Shown here: piece after piece, positions 16,109 through 25,025 of the stretch
Position numbering within the stretch: the first letter of the stretch is position 1
Layout: each line of letters opens with the position of its first letter
Assembly (NCBI GenBank): GCA_963933885.1
Contig: CAWVWF010000018.1
Location: 1-29,895 of the forward strand
Length of the DNA: 29,895 nucleotides
Direction: 5' to 3'
Source of the DNA: CAWVWF01 sp963933885
Lineage (GTDB): Bacteria > Bacteroidota > Bacteroidia > Flavobacteriales_C > GCA-002722245
Translations under genes and position numbers: made by a program
Notes under the pieces: model-generated
What the model was told of the DNA's origin: nothing
The model's database searches: none
Seen by the model: the letters and a program-made list of their open reading frames with translations, nothing else

Positions 16109-19100
16109 TTTATAGGATTACTTGGTATTGCAACTTTTAATGGATATTCACAATGCAACCCAGCAAATATTTCAGTAACTGATTATTGTAATAATCAATA
16201 TGCTGAATTTAATATTAACGACGTCGACCCTGATACTCGATATCAATGGTTCAATGATGCTTCGGCTGCCTTAAATTTAGGTTATGGCCCAGATGCGGAC
16301 GGGAAATATTTCTATTCTCCAACTACTTATGCAAGTGGTTCTGGAGCAAAAGACTTTTGGTATCAAAAACAAGTGTCTGGAGTAACAGGTGGCCCTCAGA
16401 CAAGTACTTTCTCAGGAACAACATCAGGCCCTGGCGGAGGAAGGACCAATCCTATTTCCGTAGACTCGGATTTCGACTTTACATTAAACTCAGTAACCGT
16501 CCCTTTCCATTTTTATGGAACTCCAGCTGCTGGAACTTCTTATGGAGTTAAAGTGAGTATGGATGGTACAACAAGTAACTGGCATTATTTTACGGCTGCT
16601 GATTTAGTAGCAGGAGGAACTAATCTTTGGTTCTTAAAGATACCTTTAGATATAAACGGATTAGGGCAAGGGATTCCTGTTACAGCAGGGACAGGAATAG
16701 ATATCCAAGTGTTTTCAGAATCAGATGGTACTGAAGCAGCTGGGACAGCATTTTTAGAAACAGCCGTAATTACTGCAGGAGGAATAAATGATACATATAC
16801 AATAGGAAGTGCAGGCTCACAATTAACAATAGATCAAACAACAGGTGATAAAACAGGATGGCCAACTGGAAGGTATGGTATATTTGATTGGGATATAACA
16901 ATGAAATGTCCACTTCAGAAAGTGACAGCAAATGAAGAAACTGATTTAACTAAATGTTGTACACCAGTTACAATTCAACCAATAATTACAACGAGTAATG
17001 GGTCTAATATTTATGAAGTTCCTATAACAGGAAGCTTGTCTGTTGCGAACCTAGGAGCAGGAAATTACTTTAAATGGTTTTTAGATGGTGCTGTATTCGA
17101 TGAAGGCGTTGGGAAAACAACTGTTAATATTACAGACAAAGGGAAATACACCGTTGTAGTTTCTGAAAAACTAGCTGATATAGATAAGCAGAGTTGTGGA
17201 TCTACTTCTATAATTAAGAAAATTAGAGATAAGAAATTATTTATAGCTCCAACAGACACAACTTTTCTTTGTATTGGAGAATCTGTGGCTTTATCTTCAA
17301 CAGGTGGTTTAAGCGATTGGCAATGGAGTACAACAGGAGGAGGGAATGTAGATAATCCTACTTCAGGAAGTACGAATTGGACCCCTAATGCAGAGGGAGT
17401 CTATAAAGTGGCTATCGAAGCTATGGTTCCTGAAGGGGAGTTAATAGTTAACGGAGATTTCGAAGCAGGTGCAACTGGTTTTGATGTTAGTACTAAAATG
17501 AGAGAAGCACCTTGGGGAGATGTAACAACTCAAAATGTTTCAGGGTGCGGAACGGGACCAAACTTAGTATTTAGAAATTATGGAATATCTGGGAATGGAA
17601 ACGGAGTTTATACTGTTGGGACATCCGCACCACTTCAGGATGTTTGGTGTTTTAATGGAGGAGTGAAAGATCATACAACTGGAACTGGAAATTTTTTCAT
17701 GATGGATGGATTAACTGGAGCTGGTTGGCAAGACTTAGACTTGGCAGATAATTATATATGGCAACAAAAAGTTGTAGTTGAAAAAAATGTAGATTATAAC
17801 TTCGGAGCATGGTTCGCTTCATTAGATAACGGAGGGCCAACACCACCTAAAATAAAATTCTTTATTGATGGTGTAGAGATCACGATAATTGATCCATTGA
17901 ATTATTCAGAAAACTGGGATGAAACTTCTGCAACATGGAATTCTGGTAATTATGAAGGAGAGATAACATTATCAATTCTAAACGCTACAAACGCAGATGG
18001 AGGAAATGATATCGCAATGGATGATATTTCTTTTTCTTCAGGAAATGCTTTACAATCAGATACAACAATTGTAAAAGTTATTACTTGTGTTGATCCCTGT
18101 GTTAAACCTACATCTGTAACAATCGCAAACGATACTTTAAAGATTTGTGATTTGGTTAACTATACACATACAGCAATTGTTATAGAAGGAATTACTCCAC
18201 TTGATGATTATTACTATTCATGGTATAAAGACGGAGTTGTAATAACGAATCCAACTACAACTATAGAATTAACAAGTGATGGAGTTGGTGCGATGGTAAC
18301 TTCTAATGGTTGGTATAGGATAAGAGTAGAGGACGGCGATAACGCTGATTCTGCTTGCTATTTAGAAGATAGTATTTACTTAAGTGTTAATCCTATACCT
18401 GAACCAGATTTAGGAAATGATACGACTATATGTTTCGGAGAAACAATTGATTTGGACGCTGGTTCAGGGCCAGGACCTGGAGATGCAACTTATGCTTGGA
18501 GTCCAACAAATGAAACTACTCAAGGAATTATTGTTACTTCATCTGGTATCTATGAAGTTACTGTAACAACTTCAATTGGATGTGAAGAAACGGATGAGAT
18601 AGAAATTACAGTAAACCCTGAGGTAATTGTTGATTTAGGAGCTAATGATACGATTTGTGATGGAGCAGATATTCTAATAGATGCAGGAGTAGGGTTTGAT
18701 TCTTATGTTTGGTTTCCAAATTCTGAAATTACTAGTTCAATTACAGTAAGTACTACAGGAGATTATTCTGTTGTAGTTGAAGATGATATAGGGTGTTCCG
18801 ATACTGATACTGTTCATATAGAGGTAAAAGAAATACCAACAGTTGATCTAGGTCAGGACATTACAGTTTGTGAAGGACCTATTGAATTAAACGCCGGAGC
18901 TTCAGTTATTGGTCAAACCTATCTTTGGAATACAACAGAAACGACTCAAACAATAGGTGTTAATGAAAACGGAACAAATGAATACTCCGTTTTAATTACA
19001 AACTGGGAATGTGAAGCTCGAGATACAATCAATGTAACGATTGATAGTGTACTTTCAGTTGATTTTGGACCTGATACTACAGTTTGTCTTTCGGATCTTC

Positions 19101-21814
19101 CTGTGACTCTAATAGCTGATGCAGGTTATGCAACTTATACATGGACAGATGATGTTGATTTAATATTAGGGAGTTTACAAGCTTATAGTGCTGTTTCGGC
19201 AGGAGAGTATAGAGTTATCGTAATTGATCCTTCTGGATGTACGGGGTACGATACAATCAACGTTATAACGAATCCAATTCCGGATGCAACAATTAATAAT
19301 GGCATCGATACAATTACGATTTGTGCAACAAGTCCTGCTGTTACTTTAACAGCAGTTGAAACAGGAGCAGATTACCTGTGGTCACCAAATGGAGAAACAA
19401 CTCAAAGTGTGTCTTATAAAGTTGAAGATTGGTATTCAGTGATTGTTACTTCTAACGGCTGTACTGATGAGGATTCAATTTATATTGAAATAGCAAATGA
19501 GCTAAAAGTAGATATAGGTCTTGATGTAACTGTATGTCCAGGAGTAGAAGCACAGTTCTTTACCTCTTTTGCTGGGTTTAATCACGATTGGAATAATGGA
19601 ACGAGTGTATTAGATACTTTCAAAACAACACTAGCTGGAGAAATTGTAGTGCATGTCTCAGATGCTGGTGGTTGTGAAGGAAGAGATACAGTTGAGGTAT
19701 TTGTTGAAAATCCTTTAAAAATTGATTTAGGCCTTGATAGATCAATCTGTGTAAATCATGATGAGGAAGTTTTTGGAATGCTTTCGAATAGAATTGATGT
19801 AACGGTAATTACATGGAGTGATGCAAGTACTGATTTAAGATTAACAACTGGCGTTGCAAATAAATATTGGTTAGAAGTTGATAGCGCAGGCTGTTTAGCT
19901 AGAGATACAGTAGAATTGTTCGTTAATGAACTTCCTGTTTTAGATTTAGGAAAAGATACTTTTATATGTACGGGAACTGGAGAGACTATTCCATTAGATG
20001 CAGGGGACAACTTTGAAACTTATACATGGAGTATAGCAGGAAGCGGTAGCACTCAAACAATAAATGCTTTAGATAGCGGATTGTATAAAGTTGAAGTGAT
20101 TGATTCTAATACATGTGTAAATTCAGATTCAATGTATATCGAGTTGAAAATTGCGACATTGTTTGAATTATTTGGAGGTGCAGATGATACTACTATTTGC
20201 CCGTTAGGAATGGCAACTATTGATTTGCCAATTGAAATAATAAATGCAAACAACCCAGTTTATACATGGTTGAATGATGGTGTTGTTTCAAATGGCTTAG
20301 ATGTGATCGTAAATAATAAGGCAGATGGTGATATCGTAGGTGTTAGTCTTTCTTTGGTAAACGAATTTGGATGTCTTTCTGAGGATACATTTACAGTATT
20401 TGTAGAGAACTATCTACCAATTGATCTTAAGGATGAAGTGATTTGTATTGGAGATGATGTTATATTCGACAGTAAATACTTGACTACAGGTTATACATTT
20501 ATTTGGAATACAGATCTAAGTTTAAATGGAAACACATGGAGTGTAAACAATTCTATTCTTACTGATAGTGGTAATGTATCAGTTTCTATAGTAAGTGATG
20601 AAGGATGTTCAGGAGATACTACAGTTTATTTAACTGTGAATCCATTACCTGAACCAATACTGAGAGATACATCTATTTGTGTAGGTGAATCAACTGTATT
20701 TGATCATGGAGTAGGAAATGTTATAACTTCAGTTTGGTTTCCTAATGGAGAAACAACAAATACAGTTACTGGCGATGAAAACACTAATTATAAAGTAATA
20801 GTTACCGATGTTAACGGATGTACAGATTCTGCATCTGCAAATTTAACAATAGATCCTTTACCGGTATTTACAATTACTCAAATGCCAGATGAAGCATGTA
20901 TTGGAGAAGAGATAGACTTGTCTACTGGTTTAGGTAATGGTTATACTTTCGTATGGACGCCAACTAATGAAACAACAAGCGATATAACAGTTTCTCAAGA
21001 TGATACTTATGGAGTAACCGTTACGAATACATTAACAACATGTGAAAGTAGTTCGACTTACCCCGTGGTATTTAAACCTTATCCTGTGGCCATTATTCAA
21101 CCAGATACTGATACGGCGCATATTTGCGAAGATGAGTCGATAACGCTTTTACCTAACAATACGCAGTACACTGTGAGTTGGTTGAAAATTGAAGATGGAT
21201 CTGTTTATGGTTCAGGAAATATTAATACCTCATCTGCGGGAACTTATATTTTAAATGTTGATAATGATGGTTGTGATGCAGAGGATACGATATACGTAGA
21301 TGTTCATGTGTTACCGCAATCGCCCTTAGGAACAGATACTGTAGCATGCTTTTTAGATGATGATCCAATTGTTTTAAATGCAAGTAGAGCAGAAGGGACT
21401 TACGTTTGGAATACAGGAGCAACAATTTCTACTATTAGTGTTAGTACTCAAGGTATATACGTTGTTGAGGTTACTAATGAATGGGGCTGCGAAGTTTCAG
21501 ATGATATATTCGTAGATGATGATTGTCCATCAGGAGTTTACTTACCAAATTCGTTCACTCCAAATGGAGATGGGCTAAATGATGGTTTCGTAATTCAAGG
21601 TCATAATCTGATATCTGTTGAAGTTATGGTGTTTGATAGATGGGGAATGCATCTTTGGACAGGTAATTCTATTGGAGACTTTTGGGATGGAACTTATGCT
21701 GATAGAGAGGTTCAGGTTGATGTTTATGTTTGGAAAATGTGGTATAGCTATGAAAATAGTGATGAAGCTATCGAAAGAAAAGAGCAAGTTGGTACTGTGA
21801 CAGTAATCAAATAA
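16088..21814 (+). CDS. Giant Ig-like-repeat adhesin-like protein with type B T9SS C-terminus
   Basis: 1908 aa from ATG 16088 ('MLSIKRIFIGLLGIATFNGYSQ' region), which gives a proper signal peptide. The frame extends to a TTG at 16046 only through the tandem repeats. Domains: an N-terminal beta-rich module (about 23-270), two Ig-like segments (285-450), a 'NGDFE' jelly-roll module (about 450-655) resembling carbohydrate-binding or DUF642-like folds, another Ig-like segment, then 14 Ig-like repeats of about 75 aa (about 770-1815). The repeats have the pattern 'DLGxDTTIC.GE...LDAG...YxWS...TTQTI...GxYxVxVT...GC'. The last 95 residues form a canonical type B sorting domain ('NSFTPNGDGLNDGF', 'DRWGMHLWTG'). 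Likely a very long surface fibre or adhesin. It may be transcribed separately from the PKD pair, since 195 bp lie between them. Confidence 0.93.
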   Translation: MLSIKRIFIGLLGIATFNGYSQCNPANISVTDYCNNQYAEFNINDVDPDTRYQWFNDASAALNLGYGPDADGKYFYSPTTYASGSGAKDFWYQKQVSGVTGGPQTSTFSGTTSGPGGGRTNPISVDSDFDFTLNSVTVPFHFYGTPAAGTSYGVKVSMDGTTSNWHYFTAADLVAGGTNLWFLKIPLDINGLGQGIPVTAGTGIDIQVFSESDGTEAAGTAFLETAVITAGGINDTYTIGSAGSQLTIDQTTGDKTGWPTGRYGIFDWDITMKCPLQKVTANEETDLTKCCTPVTIQPIITTSNGSNIYEVPITGSLSVANLGAGNYFKWFLDGAVFDEGVGKTTVNITDKGKYTVVVSEKLADIDKQSCGSTSIIKKIRDKKLFIAPTDTTFLCIGESVALSSTGGLSDWQWSTTGGGNVDNPTSGSTNWTPNAEGVYKVAIEAMVPEGELIVNGDFEAGATGFDVSTKMREAPWGDVTTQNVSGCGTGPNLVFRNYGISGNGNGVYTVGTSAPLQDVWCFNGGVKDHTTGTGNFFMMDGLTGAGWQDLDLADNYIWQQKVVVEKNVDYNFGAWFASLDNGGPTPPKIKFFIDGVEITIIDPLNYSENWDETSATWNSGNYEGEITLSILNATNADGGNDIAMDDISFSSGNALQSDTTIVKVITCVDPCVKPTSVTIANDTLKICDLVNYTHTAIVIEGITPLDDYYYSWYKDGVVITNPTTTIELTSDGVGAMVTSNGWYRIRVEDGDNADSACYLEDSIYLSVNPIPEPDLGNDTTICFGETIDLDAGSGPGPGDATYAWSPTNETTQGIIVTSSGIYEVTVTTSIGCEETDEIEITVNPEVIVDLGANDTICDGADILIDAGVGFDSYVWFPNSEITSSITVSTTGDYSVVVEDDIGCSDTDTVHIEVKEIPTVDLGQDITVCEGPIELNAGASVIGQTYLWNTTETTQTIGVNENGTNEYSVLITNWECEARDTINVTIDSVLSVDFGPDTTVCLSDLPVTLIADAGYATYTWTDDVDLILGSLQAYSAVSAGEYRVIVIDPSGCTGYDTINVITNPIPDATINNGIDTITICATSPAVTLTAVETGADYLWSPNGETTQSVSYKVEDWYSVIVTSNGCTDEDSIYIEIANELKVDIGLDVTVCPGVEAQFFTSFAGFNHDWNNGTSVLDTFKTTLAGEIVVHVSDAGGCEGRDTVEVFVENPLKIDLGLDRSICVNHDEEVFGMLSNRIDVTVITWSDASTDLRLTTGVANKYWLEVDSAGCLARDTVELFVNELPVLDLGKDTFICTGTGETIPLDAGDNFETYTWSIAGSGSTQTINALDSGLYKVEVIDSNTCVNSDSMYIELKIATLFELFGGADDTTICPLGMATIDLPIEIINANNPVYTWLNDGVVSNGLDVIVNNKADGDIVGVSLSLVNEFGCLSEDTFTVFVENYLPIDLKDEVICIGDDVIFDSKYLTTGYTFIWNTDLSLNGNTWSVNNSILTDSGNVSVSIVSDEGCSGDTTVYLTVNPLPEPILRDTSICVGESTVFDHGVGNVITSVWFPNGETTNTVTGDENTNYKVIVTDVNGCTDSASANLTIDPLPVFTITQMPDEACIGEEIDLSTGLGNGYTFVWTPTNETTSDITVSQDDTYGVTVTNTLTTCESSSTYPVVFKPYPVAIIQPDTDTAHICEDESITLLPNNTQYTVSWLKIEDGSVYGSGNINTSSAGTYILNVDNDGCDAEDTIYVDVHVLPQSPLGTDTVACFLDDDPIVLNASRAEGTYVWNTGATISTISVSTQGIYVVEVTNEWGCEVSDDIFVDDDCPSGVYLPNSFTPNGDGLNDGFVIQGHNLISVEVMVFDRWGMHLWTGNSIGDFWDGTYADREVQVDVYVWKMWYSYENSDEAIERKEQVGTVTVIK

Positions 21815-21939
21815 ATATCTATATCGGTTTAGTCTTTTGAATTGAATGGTTTGACTATGTAAATTGATGCTTAGTATAAGAGTGTTTACAAGAAGATAGT
21901 GGTGTCGATATAAAAGCTTAAATTAAAGGTAGCTATTTG

Positions 21940-22020
21940 TTTAATTGAAAAAACTTCTTTAAGCCAGTAAGAATTGTCGTATTGGAATACATTTTTTTAA
22001 AGGAAGTTTTTTAAATTAAA
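21940..22020 (+). promoter_or_regulatory. Long imperfect inverted repeat upstream of the deacetylase gene
   Basis: Arms 21940-21962 and 21997-22020 are complementary over about 22 positions, with one mismatch and one bulged base, around a 34-nt loop. The core is AAAAAACTTC on the left and GAAGTTTTTT on the right. It ends 31 nt before the ATG at 22052. It could be a leader hairpin, a protein-binding site, or a loose terminator for the Ig-repeat gene (T-rich right arm). No exact TAnnTTTG box is seen in this 237-bp gap. Confidence 0.5.
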
Positions 22021-22051
22021 GAAGAGAAACTTACTACCTAATTAAAGATAT

Positions 22052-24325
22052 ATGAGTACTACCAACCCTAAAATGAAAAGACTTGCTACGGCACTTTTTT
22101 GTGGCTTTTCAGCACTATTTGTATCTGCACAAACTCCAACTGGAGAAATTGCAACTTGGAAGAACGACGCGAAAGGAGCGTATACGATTATTCACGATGA
22201 TTATGGTGATAGCGGTGTTGATGGTATTTGGCAATACGCTGATACAATATGTTCTAATCGAGGTATTAAATTTACATTTGGAGCTATTGCAAATTCTTGT
22301 GAATCATCAAGGAGTATTAATGGTTATTCAAATCCATATGGTTACGCTAAGAACGTAATGATGGCTCAACATAACCACGAAATAATGAGTCATTCGCATA
22401 CACATGATTGTGCTGTAGGGAACGCAGGATGGTCACCATGTGATGCATTACCAGGTCAAGCATGGGGTGAAGACGTTAATGGAGCAAATTTTCATCAACA
22501 GATAGTTGAAGCACACAATTCAATTACAAGTAATACCGGATTTGAGCCAAAGTATTATATCTATCCTTTTGATAGATTTACTAATGCTGCAAATGATACT
22601 TTAAAAAAAATGGGGTATTTAGGATCTAGAACTGGTTGGACTTCTCAATTAGCAAATTCAACTAAATATTATAGAAACGGATTTGAATTCAATGGATATA
22701 ATAATAGTGATGAAGATTCATTCATGCCTGATGCTGATGGTTTTTTCAGAACTTCAGTTCAAGTATTCGATGATGTTAATACTGCAATGAACGTGCAAGA
22801 CCAAACAGATGTTTTAAATGATGAGGTAGATAATGCGATTAACAATAGTTTATGGTCTAATAGAGAGTTACATAATGTTGGTAATTCTGGATGGGGGAGT
22901 GTAACTATTGATGCATACAGAGCACATATCATATACTTAAAACAAAAAGTTACATCTGGTGATTTATGGGTTGGGACGGTATCCGAATTTTTAACTTATC
23001 AAATGCAAAAGTTAAAGTATAGTCCTAGTGTTAGTTATAATCCAGCAAATGATGAAATATTGGTTTCTTGGAATACAATTAATCCTCAATATAATGTTAA
23101 TGTAAGTAATTACTTATCTGGTTTAAGTGTTAAGAGTCCAATTACTTTACTTGTTAATATGGATGGTTTAACAGGAACGTGGAGTGTTAATCAAGGAAGT
23201 ACTGAAATTACAGATTTTTGGGAATATAATGGTAAAATGTATATTAATGTATACCCAAGTGAAGGTGATGTGAAAATTCATCAAGCAGGATCTAATCAGG
23301 CTCCTTACGTAGATAATGGTTTGTTAGACTACAATAACTTATCATTAAACTTTACGCCTTTTAGTATTGATTTAAAGACTGTTTTTGAAGATTTAGAAAC
23401 GACAGATAATAATTTGATTTATACATATACTGGAAATTCAAATATAAATGTGTCAATTACAAATGGAGTAGCAACAATTTCTTCACTTTTAAACTGGAGT
23501 GGGACTGAAACAATCACTTTTACAGTTGAAGATGAGATGGGATCAAAAGTTTCTGATAACTCAATTTTCACTGTTGCTAATCTTTTTACAGGTCAAACTC
23601 CTTTTGGAGGAACTCCAATTAATATTCCAGGAAGAGTTGAATCTGAAGATTATGATATAGGGGCCGCAGGAGCTGCGTATAATGAAGTGGCAACGAGTTA
23701 TGAGCCAGAACCAAGTACAAACCCTTATCGTCCAAATTCGGATCCTGATGTAGCAAATTATTCAGGTGGCGATTATGGGGTTGGATACATTGAGGATGGA
23801 GAATGGTTGGAGTATACCGTTAATGTTACTAAAACTGGTTGGTATAATTTAGTTTACAGAATTGCTCAGCCAACTGATCAATCTAATACACCCGTTGGTA
23901 AAATTAAATTATCCGTTGATAATAATGAATGGGTTGAAGCTACTGATATGATGTATACTTCTGGATGGTCATCTTATGAAGATGTTGAGTATGAATACGC
24001 TAGATATTTAACAGCTGGAATTCATTTGTTAAAAGTAGAATTTGAAAGAGGAAATGTTAATATTGATTATATTGATATTTTAGACAGTCCTACTAATACT
24101 TCAAATGAAGTTTCGGTTTCTAACTTTAGTGTTTATCCAAACCCGGCTACATCGGTGTTAAATTTAAGAGGTGACTTTAAGGAGGCTGTGATTTTTAATC
24201 AATTAGGGAAGATTGTTTTAAAAACAACGGAAAATAAAATCGATGTTTCTGGTTTTTCTAGAGGTATCTATTATGTTAAGTTTAATAATGCTTCAAGCAT
24301 GATTAAGTTTGTAAAGACTAAGTAA
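22052..24325 (+). CDS. Secreted polysaccharide deacetylase-like protein with CBM6-like module and type A T9SS domain
   Basis: 757 aa from ATG 22052; a second ATG at 22073 (residue 8) would give a tighter signal peptide ending 'LFVSAQ|TPTG'. Residues 40-310 form a NodB/CE4-type deacetylase domain. The motif-1 aspartates are D49/D50 in 'IIHDDYGDSG', the metal-binding motif is H114-S-H-T-H118, and a later 'YIYPFDRF' matches the motif-3 region. Residues 415-515 look Ig/cadherin-like. Residues 525-680 resemble CBM6 ('IPGRVESEDYD', 'VGYIEDGEWLEYTV', a jelly-roll ending 'NIDYIDIL'). Residues 685-757 are a type A T9SS sorting domain ('FSVYPNPATSVLNLRG', 'SRGIYYVKFNN'). Expected role: removal of acetyl groups from an extracellular or cell-surface polysaccharide. 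A strong terminator follows. Confidence 0.88.
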   Translation: MSTTNPKMKRLATALFCGFSALFVSAQTPTGEIATWKNDAKGAYTIIHDDYGDSGVDGIWQYADTICSNRGIKFTFGAIANSCESSRSINGYSNPYGYAKNVMMAQHNHEIMSHSHTHDCAVGNAGWSPCDALPGQAWGEDVNGANFHQQIVEAHNSITSNTGFEPKYYIYPFDRFTNAANDTLKKMGYLGSRTGWTSQLANSTKYYRNGFEFNGYNNSDEDSFMPDADGFFRTSVQVFDDVNTAMNVQDQTDVLNDEVDNAINNSLWSNRELHNVGNSGWGSVTIDAYRAHIIYLKQKVTSGDLWVGTVSEFLTYQMQKLKYSPSVSYNPANDEILVSWNTINPQYNVNVSNYLSGLSVKSPITLLVNMDGLTGTWSVNQGSTEITDFWEYNGKMYINVYPSEGDVKIHQAGSNQAPYVDNGLLDYNNLSLNFTPFSIDLKTVFEDLETTDNNLIYTYTGNSNINVSITNGVATISSLLNWSGTETITFTVEDEMGSKVSDNSIFTVANLFTGQTPFGGTPINIPGRVESEDYDIGAAGAAYNEVATSYEPEPSTNPYRPNSDPDVANYSGGDYGVGYIEDGEWLEYTVNVTKTGWYNLVYRIAQPTDQSNTPVGKIKLSVDNNEWVEATDMMYTSGWSSYEDVEYEYARYLTAGIHLLKVEFERGNVNIDYIDILDSPTNTSNEVSVSNFSVYPNPATSVLNLRGDFKEAVIFNQLGKIVLKTTENKIDVSGFSRGIYYVKFNNASSMIKFVKTK

Positions 24326-24344
24326 ATAATTTATATTCTTTAGG

Positions 24345-24373
24345 AAGGGTGCTTTTATAGCACCCTTTTTTTT
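24345..24373 (+). terminator. Rho-independent terminator after the deacetylase gene
   Basis: A perfect 9-bp stem (24345-24353 with 24359-24367; AAGGGTGCT/AGCACCCTT), loop TTTAT, and eight T ending at 24373. It lies 20 nt after the stop codon and closes the plus-strand block of secreted proteins. Confidence 0.92.
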
Positions 24374-24730
24374 GACTTAAAGATTGGGGTTTGATGGCTT
24401 TGTTTTGTGATTTATTACACTTAGTCCTTCGCACTCCTTCGCACTCCTTCGACTCCGCTCAGGATGATAGGCTTTCCCGCCGTGTTGTATAACAAAAATA
24501 ACCTATTATGCTTATCCCTTCTTTATCCAAGGCTTTTCTTTATATATAATCACTCAACAACGTCACCCTTTTGCCGAAAAGGGATCAAGAGGATCATAGC
24601 ACCTGATTTTTAATTTAACTTAAAAAAAAGCGTCTGGAGACGCGATTGTAAATACACACGCATGTCCAACGGAACATCACGCGCGAGAACCGGGTAGTTA
24701 AGGGGCTAAACCTATCGATCATAAACTGCT
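24374..24730. repeat. Intergenic mosaic of short repeats and hairpins, partly GC-rich
   Basis: No credible gene. In order: two copies of TCCTTCGCAC (24425-24434, 24435-24444) running into TCCTTCGACTCCGCTCAGG (24445-24463), a string I recall from intergenic repeats of many bacterial genomes; a perfect hairpin CCCTTTT-GCCG-AAAAGGG at 24566-24583; and a GC-rich patch (about 24638-24720, slightly over half G+C by my count) opening with GCGTC-TGGA-GACGC. Downstream is an imperfect ATGTCC/GGAACAT pair. A further hairpin, CTGCTTT (24726-24732) with AAAGCAG (24740-24746), spans the TTG of the orphan frame. The composition and density of dyads suggest debris of REP-like or transposon-derived elements, or an unrecognised structured RNA. 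Confidence 0.6.
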
Positions 24731-24997
24731 TTGGGTAAAAAAGCAGATAAGCATATTACAGATTCATCTACTAATTTATCATTGCCTAACGATGGACAAT
24801 TTGATACTTGTTCAATTGGGAATTATGTTCACAAAAACCATATTCTAAGTGTACATACTCAAGCTAATTTTTGTAATTATTCAAGCTATGTAGGAGATTG
24901 GGACATTGAATATCCAAACTCTTTGTGTGATAAGGTCAAACTTACTAATCCCATGAATTCTGGTGGTGCTGTGACGTACAATCTCGAAAGGAACTAA
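24731..24997 (+). pseudogene. Orphan 88-codon frame, possibly a gene remnant
   Basis: The frame is open from a TAA at 24722 to the stop at 24995-24997, with TTG 24731 as the only early start; that TTG lies inside a hairpin, which argues against normal initiation. The translation has plausible protein composition with four Cys and motifs such as 'NYSSYVGDWDIEYPNSLCD', but no signal peptide and no family I recognise. It sits between a repeat-rich patch and the convergent T9SS operon. It may be the tail of a broken gene whose 5' part was lost to repeat insertion, or a chance frame. I assign no function. Confidence 0.3.
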
Positions 24998-25004
24998 GAG
25001 TTCC
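24990..25004 (-). terminator. Weak hairpin terminator candidate for the minus-strand T9SS operon
   Basis: On the minus strand, GGAACT-CTT-AGTTCC is a perfect 6-bp stem with a 3-nt loop, followed by only three T. It lies about 20 nt beyond the stop of the SPOR-like gene, the right place for a terminator, but the T tract is short. Its loop also contains the stop codon of the plus-strand orphan frame. Confidence 0.4.
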
Positions 25005-25025
25005 AAGCGTAATTTTATTGTTAAT

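Noticed and set aside
24630..25010. GC-rich hairpin region considered as an integron attC site, tmRNA, SRP RNA or RNase P RNA
   Set aside because: No matching RYYYAAC/GTTRRRY boxes flank the dyads, and I find none of the conserved core sequences of these RNAs. It is kept only as an unexplained repeat-rich region.
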